A stretch of DNA of 64,000 nt from Tillandsia leiboldiana (GCA_029204045.2 CM055063.1:44869345-44933344), one strand, 5' to 3'. Shown: positions 47,001 to 57,244, numbered from the stretch's first letter. Program-made: numbers and translations. Notes: generated by a model not told the origin, from the letters alone.

Positions 47001-49119
47001 GATTTTGAAAACTATTTTTGTCACCGGTCATGTGACGGGAACACCCGCTATCCAGATACCAAGACGAGCTATCATATGCATGCAAGGAAATATTGGAAAC
47101 AAGACAAGGGAAAATTTCACCTTTGCGCACCCAAACCTTTTTGGAGTGCGTCTGTAACGGTCGTGAAGTTTTGTGCCTAGGTGAAAGCGTCTTGTTAAAA
47201 CGATTGTTGCTCCTTGATGAAGTCGTCTTGCGCGGTGAACTACCAAGTCTCTTTTCATTTGAAAAATTTTGCTTTGATTTCCGGAAAGGAGCCTTTTTGG
47301 TAGTTGATGCAATAGGTGCTTGAGATGAGCGTTCGACTCCCGTCTTGCAATATCTTCTTATGTGCCCTGAAACACCACAACGAAAACATACCTTTGAGCT
47401 TGATGATTCCGAAGAGGATGAGGTAGGTTTGTTGTCGTTGTTTGTCTTGAATTCCGATGTCGGAGGAGGAGATACCGACTGAGGCACAAAGACTGTCTCA
47501 CTCGAACTTGGACTGTTTCCAGTTTGAGTGTATCCGAGGCCGAACCTATTTGATTGACCAAGACCAAGAAGTCTATCCAACTTACTCCTTCCTGAAGAGA
47601 ATCGCTGTAAGTCATTCTTGAGTTGGAAAATGGTCTTTGTCATTTCCAGGTTATCCTGTCGAGCCTCGTTGTAGAGCTTTGAAAAGTGATTCGCGTTATC
47701 CACCAGATTTGTATGTTCCTTTTCAAGTTGCTCATTGGACTCTTGAAGGGAAGCATTTTCTTTTATCAGGTTTTCCCTTTCCACTTCAAGAGCGTTTGAG
47801 AGAGAAGTCGCTCTTTTTGCTTCTTCTTCGAGATCATGCAATCTCCCTCTCAAACTCTTGTTTTGCTTAGCCACTTTCTTTGAGTCCCTCAAAAGTCTGT
47901 GGTAGGCTAGAGCAAACTCTTCACCTTCCGAATCATCCGATTCATTGTCCATTGCATTCTTTTCAACAGTGGAGTTGGACAATGATTCAGACGTACTTGC
48001 CATAAAGCACATGAATGGTGAAGATGTGGACGCGTGGAATGCCGTGGAGCTCTTTTCTTCATCACTTGAAGACGACTCATTTGACGTTGAGTTGTCATCC
48101 CAAGTGACGACTTGCATCGCCTTCTTCTTTGCCGGATACTTGTTAGGACACTCCGTTGCAATGTGGCCGTAGCCTCGACATTTGAAGCATTGCAGTTGTC
48201 CTTCTGAACTTTTCTTATCCTTTGAGAAGTTCTCCTGCTTTCTTGACTTGTGACTTGGAGTACCCTTGCCTTTGTTCCACTTTCTGAAGGCTGGAGATTT
48301 GCTTGAATTACCCCTTCGAAAGTTGCGGCGAAAATTCCTTGTCAAGAGAGCGAGCTGCTTCTCAAATTCCTCCATAGAAAGGTTCTCGTCATCGTCCGAG
48401 GAGGATGTATCCGCGTCTTCTTCCTTAGTTGTTTTCAACGCATAACCTGAAGACTTAGAAGTGGATGCTTTTCCAGAAGAATTGTTAGTATTAAAAGTCA
48501 TTTCATATGTTTGTAATGAACCAACTAATTCTTCTACACGTATTTCGTCCGGGTGTTTAATAGTTTCAATGGCAGTAACCTTTGGGCGAAATCGTTCAGG
48601 AAGAGTTCTTAAGATTTTTCTTACAATCTTAAATTCTGGAATCTTCTCTCCCAGATTAGCACATGAGTTTACGATGTCTTGCAATCGTGTATAGTAGTCC
48701 GTGAAAGATTCATTTTCTGCCATCAAAATAGAGTCAAACTTGCTCGTAAGCATTTGCAGTTTCTGAATCTTCACGAGGTTAGTTCCCTCATGTGTAACCT
48801 GGAGAACATCCCAGATTTCTTTCGCAGTCTCACATGCCGAGACGCGAGAGAATTCAGTTTGAGATAAGGCATTAAAAATAGCATTAATTCCCTTGCCATT
48901 GTAAGAAGATAACTCAAACTCTTCCTTGGTCCATTTCGACCTAGGTTTTAAGGTGTGAACATCAGAGATAAGTTCAGTTGGATTAGTCCATCCTGATTCA
49001 ATTGAATGCCACACCCTTTCGTCGATGGAAGATAAAAAGGCTTTCATCCGTACTTTCCAGTACGCATAATTTATTCCATCAAAGAAAGGGGGTCGATTGA
49101 TGTTTCCACCTTCAACCAT
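44002..49119 (-). CDS. Element D gag-pol polyprotein, 1,705 residues
   Basis: Starts at the ATG at 49119 (MVEGGNINRPPFFDG). Approximate residues: capsid-type UBN2 domain 40-215; first CCHC knuckle (CFKCRGYGHIATEC) 310-323; long coiled coil 405-505; second CCHC (CFRCGVSGHIRRYC) 576-590; aspartic protease LDSGCSRHMTG near 685; integrase HHCC (HERLGHL...CGGCQKGK) 813-853; integrase catalytic D, D, E in LHMDLMGP, RSDRGGEF and GVVERKNR at about 878-985; RT from 1260 with FQMDVKSAFLNG and catalytic YVDDIVFG near 1391; RNase H SDADWAG near 1556 and STAEAEYISA near 1598. All key residues are present and the frame is open, so it looks capable of transposition. A large gag with coiled coil and Sirevirus-like RT supports that clade. 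No frameshift separates gag from pol. Confidence 0.95.
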   Translation of the reverse strand: MVEGGNINRPPFFDGINYAYWKVRMKAFLSSIDERVWHSIESGWTNPTELISDVHTLKPRSKWTKEEFELSSYNGKGINAIFNALSQTEFSRVSACETAKEIWDVLQVTHEGTNLVKIQKLQMLTSKFDSILMAENESFTDYYTRLQDIVNSCANLGEKIPEFKIVRKILRTLPERFRPKVTAIETIKHPDEIRVEELVGSLQTYEMTFNTNNSSGKASTSKSSGYALKTTKEEDADTSSSDDDENLSMEEFEKQLALLTRNFRRNFRRGNSSKSPAFRKWNKGKGTPSHKSRKQENFSKDKKSSEGQLQCFKCRGYGHIATECPNKYPAKKKAMQVVTWDDNSTSNESSSSDEEKSSTAFHASTSSPFMCFMASTSESLSNSTVEKNAMDNESDDSEGEEFALAYHRLLRDSKKVAKQNKSLRGRLHDLEEEAKRATSLSNALEVERENLIKENASLQESNEQLEKEHTNLVDNANHFSKLYNEARQDNLEMTKTIFQLKNDLQRFSSGRSKLDRLLGLGQSNRFGLGYTQTGNSPSSSETVFVPQSVSPPPTSEFKTNNDNKPTSSSSESSSSKVCFRCGVSGHIRRYCKTGVERSSQAPIASTTKKAPFRKSKQNFSNEKRLGSSPRKTTSSRSNNRFNKTLSPRHKTSRPLQTHSKKVWVRKGEIFPCLVSNISLHAYDSSSWYLDSGCSRHMTGDKNSFQNLEKISGGHVVFGDGRSSKIVGKGTVAIPDGPILKNILFVDGLKTNLISISQLCDNGFSVNFSSVECVVTDKDHAFFLKGVRSENNCYVVPNKFSENCNLAALNNETLWHERLGHLNFKELTRISNKDVVKGIPKLLFKQNVVCGGCQKGKQSRTAHKNLNHVGTKRPLELLHMDLMGPTRQPSLGGKWYIFLLVDDFSRFSWVAFLREKADTFDSFHEICHRIMIEKNEKIIRVRSDRGGEFINSKFIDFCTSNGIKHEFSAPYTPQQNGVVERKNRVVQEMARVMLHSRKLPLHFWAEAVNTAVYVINRVYLRPGTLNTPYELWFSRKPDIKYFRIFGSRCYILRDRENLGKFDSRSDEGIFLGYSTNSRAYRVFNIESKTIVESINVKVDEASHFESEKSTLDISLDDDSPASASSHNNTSNINDASNGSSSLSDVQESSRVPPSTPFQQTLRISKDHPESNIIGDPQEGVRTRRQLVCGFACYVSLIEPKTIDEALQDDYWIKAMQEELHQFERNKVWELTKPPKQHNVIGTKWIFKNKKDEDGTIIRNKARLVAQGYSQVEGIDFDETFAPVARLESIRILFAIACHFKIKLFQMDVKSAFLNGFLNEEVYVAQPKGFVDHKQPNHVFRLKKALYGLKQAPRAWYERLTKHLLEKGYTRGGADRTLFVKHYQNNFIVAQIYVDDIVFGATKDNDASKFAETMESEFEMSMMGELSYFLGLQIKQNDEGIHLSQSKYAMELVKKFDLENCKDFPTPMGTSHKGLGSESHSENVDEKLYRSMIGSLLYLTASRPDISFSVGICARYQSAPKEVHLKAVKRIIRYIKGSINFGIWYPMGTSLDIVGYSDADWAGSVDDRKSTSGACFYLGHCLVAWHSKKQNCIALSTAEAEYISAGSCSTQLIWMKSVLSDFRISASSVTILCDNTSAINISKNPVLHSRTKHIELRYHFLRELVESNTLQLSYISTEDQLADFLTKPLDQKRFIHLRKAIGMLSLK

Positions 49120-49135
49120 TGTTCACAACCCTATT

Positions 49136-49150
49136 CCCTCTCTGATACCA
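49136..49150 (-). other. Element D primer binding site (second copy)
   Basis: Minus strand TGGTATCAGAGAGGG, two bases inside the LTR. One base differs from the first copy (GAGCGGG). Confidence 0.88.
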
Positions 49151-49152
49151 CT

Positions 49153-50490
49153 TGTTGGGTCGTATATAATACGGATCTAAATAGGGGAAGAAACACCTAG
49201 AGGGGGGTGAATAGGTGTAAACGTATAAACACTCAAAAATCGTTGCGATAAAAACCCAATGCGGAAATGAAAATAACTCGCAAGATTTTTACGTGGAAAA
49301 CTCCATCACCGGAGTAAAAAACCACGGGACCGATAACACGGCAGAAATCCACTAGAATTAAAACACGTACAAGGTGATTTACCGTACACACTTACGACTC
49401 AACCTTTTCCATACGCTCCTAGAGGATCTTCTCCGCTCGCTCCAGACGCTTCTCGAATCCACGATCTGCGCCCAACGCCGAATCCACGGCGTCCAACGTC
49501 GAATCCACGACGTCCGACCGAATCCACGGTCTTCACCCAATAGCACCGTTCGAATCCACGAACGTGCCTCGCTCCGAATCCACGAGAGCGATTGAACCTT
49601 GAATCCACAAGGACACGCGAATCCACGCGCCGATTTTTGGGGTAAATCGTTGTTTTTGGGTGGTGATGATCCGCCGAATACTTAGATCAAAGATAGATCG
49701 GAAATACCATCTAAGTATTCATTAGTTTGATTCAACTCAAGATGTGAGTATGAAAACCTAGAATCAAACTAATCAATATAGATGAAGAAACATAGAGTAT
49801 TCTCTAATGATTTCCTTTCTTCTCTATATGTGGATCTATAGCCGTATAGGATGATATATGAAAATGACGGCTATGTGGATTGACCCTAGAAAGAAAGACA
49901 TAGGGTCTATTTATAGGTTAGAAACCCTAGGAAGGAGATAAGAATCAAAAACCAACCATTTCTGGAATTTTACGGACGGCGATCCGGATCGAGATAACTG
50001 AGATCCGGATCGTCATAACGAAACAGCCAATTCCAGAAAAACGAAGGTTCGGGATCCGGATCATGTAACTACGATCCGGATCGTTCATACAGTTCACCAA
50101 ACATCAACGTTCGGGATCCGGATTGCGAAGCAAGATCCGGATCGTTCAAGGTAGATGGTAAACTCAACGTTCGGGATCCGGATCAAGAGACTACGATCCG
50201 GATTGCGACGATGTATGAACGAACCACCTTCGGGATCCGGATCGAACAGCCTGATCCGGATCCTGAACATGTCCCAAGTCCAGTTTTTTGATTTTTATGC
50301 AATGAAAGATTCTTCCAAGTGTTTCTACACTACAAGAAGTATTCGGATCACACAAATTCTTTAGTTAAACATACCTGATCCTTTTGAATTCTTCTTTCTT
50401 GAGATTGAGTTAAATGATCCAACTTTCTTCACCTTCAATCTTCAGGACTTGAAACTTTCACGAAACTACGCCAACTCAAATTCCGTAACA
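49153..50490 (-). repeat. Element D 5' LTR (second copy)
   Basis: TATA box 49907-49916, palindrome array 49982-50271, hairpin array 49453-49629. This LTR would drive element D. Confidence 0.95.
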
Positions 50491-51662
50491 TCTCGCACTC
50501 CGGCCCTTGCTGCCCTCTCACAGCACACGCACACACTCATGCACGCGCGCACGCACGCCTCGACTCCGCGCCGAGAAAAATCCAGAGCTCACAGCATCAA
50601 TGCCAAGGATCGAGAGAATAATCCAATTAAGCTCAAACCTCCACAAAAATCCATCTAAGAAATCCAAACTCATGCTTGAACAAATCAGACCACTTACCTC
50701 CTGTGCGGCCAACTCGTGCGTGCGGCTCAGCTCGATCCCAAGCTGCAGAAACACTAAGCTCCATCAACTCCCTCTCAATCTCCCTCACTCTCTTTATCTT
50801 CTTCTCTTTTCTTTCCTTACTTTCTTTCTTTCTTTTTTCTCTTTTCCCTGTCGTGGAGAAGAAGCAGGGGCTCAATAAATAGAGGGTCTAAGCAATGGGA
50901 GAGGAAATTACCAAAATGCCCTCACTCAAAAAAAAATCCAACGTGCTGATTCTGGGCTAAAAACCACACTCGGTACCGGTACCACTAATTGGGTACCGGT
51001 ACCAGCCCATTAGTTCCGGAACTCCCACTTCGGTTCCGGAACACAAGGCCTAGTTCCGGAACCAAAACCCCTGTTCCGGAACTCAGCCTCCAAATGCCAA
51101 AATCCGAAGTCTGAAGCTCGGGTTCTCTCGCCGACAACTCACTTTCTGTCCGGGAAGCTTCTGCATCACTCCAAGATCTCCCGAACCCCACTGTAAACAG
51201 GAAATACACATGTCCAAAGCTTTTCCCACTCAAAAGCTCGACGGTGGAGTCGGTGCTCAATCCCACAATCCAGTACTCTCACAAGAAGATCCTTACTTGC
51301 CAAGTCCAACTCACTTTTTTTTTGTCTTCGGGGCCTCCGCATCAGTACGTATCCACCCGAACTCCGCTGTAAACAGGAAATACACATGTCTCAACACTTT
51401 CCAAATTCCTACGTGCGACCGCGGAGTCAGTTTACTATCCAAACCAATATTCCACAAATACTCAAGGCCCCGAAATCACTGATTCAACTGGGCTTCCAAA
51501 TTTCGACGCTGCTGACTCACTTTCCATCCCGATGGATTTTGCATCGATCCGAAATAATCAGAACTCATCTGTAAGCCCAAATGGAACACGCCCAAGGCGA
51601 TCACTCTGCACCAACGCCATCTCGCGAGGTCGGTACACTCAACAAAGTTCCAGTACTCTACA
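50491..51662 (-). repeat. Element C right LTR, part after element D (second copy)
   Basis: Begins with the second TCTCG of D and continues LTR C to CTACA at 51662. It contains the 20-bp-phased palindromes (50973, 50993, 51013, 51033, 51053, 51073) and the U3 direct repeats. Followed by the C target duplication GGCGA. Confidence 0.93.
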
Positions 51663-54239
51663 GGCGAGGGCGTGTTTGACCCGGGATGAGGAGCCCAAAC
51701 AGCGGGAGGCTGAATGGACGGAGCAGAGTAAGGTTTGATAGTTGCAGGCCCAAGTAGCCCCGACGTTTGAGGCGATGCGGCGCCAGGAAGAGAACATGGA
51801 GCGCGTGATGCGCATGCTTGTGCAGAGAGCATCTCCCGGGGTATCGCCAGTAGTGCTTCCGGCCACGACATCGTCGATTTCGACCCTGATCGCACCACTG
51901 ATGGTGCAGAAGCAGCGAGAGGTTGCTGACCGGTTGTTTTACTTCATCCAGTTCCGTCCCCTGCAGATTTCGGGACCGAGTTGGAGCCTTAGGAGGCCGA
52001 GGACTGGATTGCTGCTTTGGAAAGTTATTTGAAGATTGTTCGTCTAGGATAAGCATCTGGTGCGCTTGGTCATGCACTTTTGGATAAGGACACCGAGAGT
52101 TGGTGGCGTCGAGTTCGTCCGGTTGGACCACCGGGAGCGCAGTTGATGACCTGGAGCGAGTTTCTGCGACGGTTGAGCAGTGTACCCCTTTTCGCCCAGG
52201 ATGAGATTTAGAGGTTGATTATGTTTGAGAGGAGACTGCATCGAGACATCTATGGTTCGAGGCATACTCGGCGGGCGCCGACTTTAGATGCAGTGTTTGG
52301 GCATGTTCGACGGATTGATCGAGGATCAGTGATCACTTCCAAGAGGGACGAGGTACCAACAGTAGTGTTGGGACATCTTCAAGCAGAGTGTCTCAGAGTG
52401 GTACTCATGGTTTTGCCGCTGGCGATGTCATCCCCTCTACCCCTTCAGGATGAAGAGGTTCATCTGATGTACCGACGAATGATGGAGCCGTCATGCCGAG
52501 GTAGTTAGAGCGACGGGCACCAGCATGTATTTGTTGAGTTTTTGCATGGGCCGCATTCATCGCCAGGATAGTGGATCGCGTCTCACCAGGTGTGGTCATC
52601 GGAGTGAGAGCATGGTTGATGCCGACACCGCTTGTGTGTACTTCAGTGAAGTAGGGGTAGCTTCGTGTGGGCCAGAGTTAGGACTGTTGGCTTGTGCACA
52701 TGTGGATCAGGTTCCAGGTCACGTATAGCACATGGATGAGCGTTGCCAGTCCTGCCTAGTGCAGTTAGGACCTTGGTTTTGATCGAAGGAGTTGCTGATC
52801 CTGCGTTAGTTTCGAGATAGTGATTGACGCGGTTTTGGAAACTGCGCCAACTTCGGTAGCACCTCTTGGGGTATCACTCGAGACAGAGAGTGGGGTGATA
52901 GCACAGTTGCGGATTCTGATGGATTGAGAGGTCCGTGTGACCCAGTGCTACGTCGTGGGAATACGACAGTGAGCATACGAGAGATTGATATTTGAGTAGG
53001 ATGCCATACTGTTGGTTCACGGCAGTGATGCCCCATTGTGAGTACACAACGGTGAGAGTTCTTGGATGGTTCGAGTACAGACAGACTTGGACTGCGTCGC
53101 GGCAGATGCCTTTTGTGAGATTGATTGCTTGTGGAACCTTACAGCCGAGGGCTGTGCCCGGACAGTGTTCAGGACCCGGTAGGGGCTTCCTGAGCTTGCA
53201 TTGCGGCCAAGTGGAATGACCAAGGCCCAGCGGCCTTTTGGATTTGTGGGAATTGAGTGTTCCGGTTATGTTGGACGGGTTGGTGGTTGTACCCGTGGTG
53301 GATGTTTGGATTTATTTCCGAGGTGACATAGAGCGTGAGAAGCACTTGAGGATGGTGCTGCAACTTCTAAGAGAGGAGAAGTTGTACGCCAAGTTGAGAG
53401 AGTGTGCTTTTGACTTCGAAAGGTTCTGTGGTTAGGCCATGTGTTTTCAGCTGCAAGAGTGGCAGGGGACCCAACGAAGAGTGATGCCATTGGGTTGGGC
53501 CTAGACCTATAATGGTGACGGGGGTCAGAAGCTTTTGGACTAAGCAGGGCCAGTGTACCTATAAGGAGATAAGCTGAGGAGGATACCAGCATGATTGTGG
53601 ATGATCGCCAGTTATAGAGAGAGCATGGAGCTATCGAGAGACCCTTGAACCTGGTAAACTGGGCTACTCAGGAAAATTTTGGTTGAGGCAACGCCGGTGG
53701 ATAGAGTTGTCAAGATGTGGGATTGATATGGTGTAATGTTATCCCGGTGAGGATTTTAGGTTTAGTACTCCTTGGCTAGGCGAGCAGTTCAGCCTTGGAA
53801 TGAGGTGTTCGATCAGTGGTCGCCACTTTTGGAACTTGAGTTTGTAGTTGCTAAGGAGCAACGAGTGAGTTGTGCCTATTAGAGGCTTAGAGTTTGGATT
53901 TGGAGATCTTGATTTGTAGATTTGAGTTTACGCGGGGAGTGGGATCCACGAGTTTTATCTGACTGGAAGAAGTGTATTTGATCACCTCATGTTTTGGATT
54001 TCACCATCTTGGAATTGGACGAAGATTGAGAATCCGGAGCGACCGATGCAAATTCTTGTTTGAGAGACAAGAGAATTGTGCAGTCGAGATATACCTTGGT
54101 GTAGGTTCAGTGGAGCCATCATGATGAGTGAGAACGGCAACCTGAGAGCCTGAGGATGAGTTGTGAATCTCCTATCCCCATTTGATTGAGAGACCCTCCT
54201 GAGTCTTGGATTTATTTGGGTTTCGAGGATGAAACCCTT
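51663..54239 (+). pseudogene. Element B gag-pol remnants, right of element C
   Basis: Continues gag from 11067 (ACLTRDEEPKQREAEW...) to an in-frame TGA about 34 codons from the start, at the same place as in C. Then follow segments like the coiled gag of A (EAMRRQEENMERV, about 51770-51810), a capsid remnant (about 51980-52150), the RT remnant listed separately, and a 3' portion (about 53790-54240) with no intact domain. Stops occur throughout every frame. A TGATGCC repeat around 53005-53060 matches one in C. No functional protein is possible. Confidence 0.78.
53238..53435 (+). pseudogene. RT palm remnant of element B
   Basis: Residues aligned with the RT of A: KHLRMVLQLLREEKLYAKL matches the segment just after the catalytic site. 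The catalytic region itself has decayed from FVVVFIDDILVYSR in A to VVVPVVDVWIYFR here. The aspartate pair is lost, so RT is dead. Confidence 0.85.
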
Positions 54240-54255
54240 TTTAAGGAGGGGAGAG
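54240..54255 (+). other. Element B polypurine tract
   Basis: TTAAGGAGGGGAGAG immediately before TGTAG at 54256; the core is identical to C. Confidence 0.85.
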
Positions 54256-54329
54256 TGTAGAATACCGGGGTTCGGATGGCGCACCGACCTCGTAAGATGG
54301 CGTGGAGCAGAGGAAATTGCCTCGAGCAT

Positions 54330-54740
54330 GTTCCATATGTGTTTACAGATGATTCGGGTTGTTTCGGATCAACGCGGATGCCCCAGCTTGATTCGGAGTT
54401 TTTCGGGCACTGTGCCGATAGAGGACTGGTTTTGGCAAAGCACCGACTCCACAGTGGTTTGCAAAAAATTTGGAAATACTGGAATAGGTGTACTTTCTGA
54501 TTACAGCGGAGTTCGGGAGGTTCCGGACAGACGCAGAGGACCCGAAGGCGAAAAGTGAGTTGGAACTAGCAATTTTGGAGCCGGGTTTTGGATTGAGCAC
54601 ACCGACTCCACGGTTGAGCTTTTTGAGTTGGAAAAGCTGTGGACATGTGTATTTTCAGATTACAGCGGAGTTCGGGAGGTTCCGGACTGGTGCGGAGGCC
54701 CCGACGGCAAAAAGTGACTTGGAGTTGGCTAAATTGGATT
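54330..54740 (+). repeat. Three diverged U3 direct repeats in LTR B
   Basis: A block with GTGTNTTT..GATTACAGCGGAGTTCGGG occurs at about 54487 and 54650 and in more diverged form at about 54338. Spacing is about 150-160 bp. Homologous to the paired repeats in LTR C. Confidence 0.7.
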
Positions 54741-55254
54741 AATTAATTAATTAATTTAATTATTTGGAAATTTTTTGCCTGAGGGAATTAAAGAAAAAAA
54801 AAGTAGATTGGAGTTTTAATTTTTGTTGGAGGATTGGTGGGTTTTTAATTAATTGGCTTAATTAGCTGTCTTACACTCACCCACTAATTTAAGTCATCCC
54901 TTAATTAATTTGTTGCCACGTCATCATCCTCTTCAAATGCAAAGCAGAGGAAATAGATGAGGAACAGAGGAAAGCTTGGGTGGTGAAGAAAGAGAAGAAG
55001 AAGAAGGAAAGAGAAGAGGAAAAAATTGGAAATGAGAGGGTTTGTATGGGAGATGTGATGGTGCACCTACGGTCGGAAGCCGAGCGGAGAGCGCGACGAA
55101 CGGCACGCGATGGATTTGAGAGAGAGGTATGTGCAGTTTTTCTTTGGAGTTTGAGTTGCTCACTTTTGGATTTGGAGGATGAGCTTAGGTTTTTAGTGTG
55201 TTTTTATGGTTGGTTTTAGGGTATTCTTGGTTGTTCTTGGACTTGTTGTCCATT

Positions 55255-55680
55255 GGTGGAGCAACTAGCGGAGCCGCGGGCACAGCAGGGGGGCGCTGCA
55301 GCAGCGCGCGCAGCGCTGCGGGCGCGCGGGCGCCGCGCTGGGGGGCACGCGCGGCAGGCCTATTGGGCGCGTGGCAGGCTGTTGGGCACGTGGCAGCCCA
55401 TGCGGGCGCGCCCATGCGGGCAGCGCATACGGGAGCGCGCATTTGGGCGCGCGGCAGCCCATGCTGGCGCGCCCATGCGGGCGCGCGCATGTGGGCGCGC
55501 GGCTAGCCCAAGCGGCCGCGCGGCTGGCCCAAGCGCCGCGCGGCCGGCCCTAGTGCCGTGCGGCAGGCGCAGGTGCCGCGCGGCATGCGCTTGGGCAGCG
55601 TGCAACGCGTAGGCGCCGCGCGGGCTGCAGTAGCGCGCGCGGTTGCCGCGGCTGCTGCGTGCGGTCGTCGAGTGAGCGGG
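55255..55680. repeat. GC-rich minisatellite-like stretch in LTR B
   Basis: Irregular repeats around GGGCGCGCGGCAGCCCATGC and variants. Open frames of over 100 codons on both strands are a by-product of the base composition. No recognisable protein. Confidence 0.7.
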
Positions 55681-56912
55681 GGGCCGTTTCCCGTGGACTG
55701 TGTGCGCGCGCGCCATGGCTGTTGTTGCCCGGGTGTCGCGAGGGCACTTTTGTGACCCTTTTGACGTGTTTTCCCCCTTTTTGCTCTCACAGGATGTCGT
55801 CGAGTTGGGCGGTTTTCGCCGGAGTGCCGTACGGAACCCGGATCGAGTGCGCGGCACATGGCCTTTCCGCATAAGCTATCTGGGTGTTTGTTTTGATGCT
55901 GGAGTGGTGTGTGCATTTATTTAATTTGTGAAAGTGAGCAATTATTTTTATAAGCATGCAGAAGTTATGGTGGAATTGTGGCATGTTGTTGATGGTTGTG
56001 TGTAAAGGTGGAATTAAGGGATTGTGTATGTGTGATACTAATTTTTAGTATGCTTGGAGCTTGTAAAGGGGGGATGGAGGAGCTATTGTGTAATGGTGTT
56101 TAAGTGAGCACTTATTTATTGATGTGCAGAGTTCTTATGATGGTTTTAGATTCATGTAAATAGAGTATGTGAGCATGTATTTCAATTGTTCTGGAAGTGT
56201 AAGAGTGTGCTGTGGGATCAATTTGTGCTGAAGCCTTAATGTGGGTTGTGACTGTTGGAGCGCGACCGAGTGTTAGTTGACGGCTGGGGTGCGAGTTGTT
56301 GGCCGATGAAATTTTTTATGTGAGGACTCAGGAGGATGGCTCTAACTTCCGGGAATTTTTCGTGGTTCGCGGCAGAGTGCGCTCGCGCAGCGCGGTTTTT
56401 TTTGGATTTTCTTCAGTTTGAGGATTCGGCGCTTCACCGACTTCAGCGATTGCCTGCGGAAAGCGATCAAGGTGGGTTGGAATTTCTCCAAAATTTCTGG
56501 AATGCCCTTTAATGCTATTGAGCGCAAGTTGATCATGTTTATCTTGCTATTTTTCACTGTTTTTAATTTGATAGTTGCCTAAAATTTTCTGTATAATTTA
56601 TTGGAACCCCGGATTATTTTTAATGGACTCCTGATATTATATGACACTAGGTTTCATGCTTTGTTTGCATCATAATTTTACCTGAACCGTTTTAAAAATC
56701 GAGAAACCCGTTTTAAGGAAAAATCAAGGTTTTCAAAGATGGTTTTTAAATTATGAGTTGCCAAAGGTATGGCATAGGTTCAGGGTACTTGTATACTCGT
56801 GCCGGGGGGCCGAGTGGATTTTTAGAGCATGTGTGTTGAGCTCTAGTGTCATATGAGATGAGCTTCCATGTGGGGATTGGGTGATTGCTCTAGATTGTGT
56901 TTTTCCGATTTA

Positions 56913-57090
56913 GTCGTTGAGGTGGACCTCCGACTTAGCTTGAGAGTTTGGGGTTCTGGCAGATCGAGTCGTGGAGGTTTCCCGACTTAGCCATGAGTTG
57001 TGCATTATCAGATTGAGTCGTTGAGGGTTCTCCGACAGATCACGTGAGGTTTTGGGCTTTTCTTGTTTGAGTCGAGGAGTCTTTTCCGAC
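56913..57090 (+). repeat. Four GTCG...CGAC hairpins in LTR B
   Basis: Hairpins at 56913-56934, 56968-56986, 57017-57036 and 57071-57090 share an outer GTCG/CGAC pair with different inner stems (GAGGT/ACCTC, GGA/TCC, GAG/CTC, GGA/TTC). Spacing 49-55 bp. LTR C has two matching hairpins (12297-12359 region). Confidence 0.75.
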
Positions 57091-57244
57091 TGAGTTGTAC
57101 TTCTGAGCATTGAGTTGCCGATCTGTTTGATCGTGGACCACAGCCTGCATATGCCGTTTATTGAGACAGTTGAGACTGATGTGATCTTTGAGCTCGTTGG
57201 GGTCGCTCCCCTCGGGTCACGCTCCGAATGCGTAGATGTGTTGA

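Larger units (their letters stand above)
39552..50490 (-). mobile_element. Element D: Sirevirus-type copia element (second assembly copy, pol intact)
   Basis: Same insertion site and structure as 19761-30690, but with clean target duplications TCTCG at 39547-39551 and 50491-50495 and an uninterrupted 1,705-residue polyprotein. LTRs 39552-40887 and 49153-50490. Besides indels it differs from the first copy by some true substitutions, a few of them clustered (around 47395-47460 and 47985-47996). Confidence 0.94.
11068..51662 (-). mobile_element. Element C: non-autonomous gypsy relative of B (span includes D and the assembly duplication)
   Basis: The left LTR starts at 11068 (TGTCATGCCCC; one change from TGTCACGCCCC) and the right LTR ends CTACA at 51662. 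Both are flanked by GGCGA (11063-11067 and 51663-51667), a perfect 5-bp target duplication. The internal region is about 3.6 kb of decayed gag-pol. The right LTR holds copia element D. Because the left edge is on one side of the N gap and the right edge on the other, and the intervening 19.7 kb occurs twice, the true element is probably a single copy about 21 kb long including D. LTR ends, PBS and gag start are like B, so they belong to one family. Confidence 0.88.

Noticed and set aside
17797..51662. A real LTR-int-LTR-int-LTR array from unequal recombination in C
   Set aside because: The middle LTR ends in B-like flank and not in C internal DNA, D occupies the identical site in both copies, and errors concentrate at the N gap. 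Not fully excluded without read data.
55255..55916. Open frames of 100-170 codons on both strands in LTR B
   Set aside because: Same effect in GC-rich repeat DNA; no domain, and the stretch lies inside an LTR.
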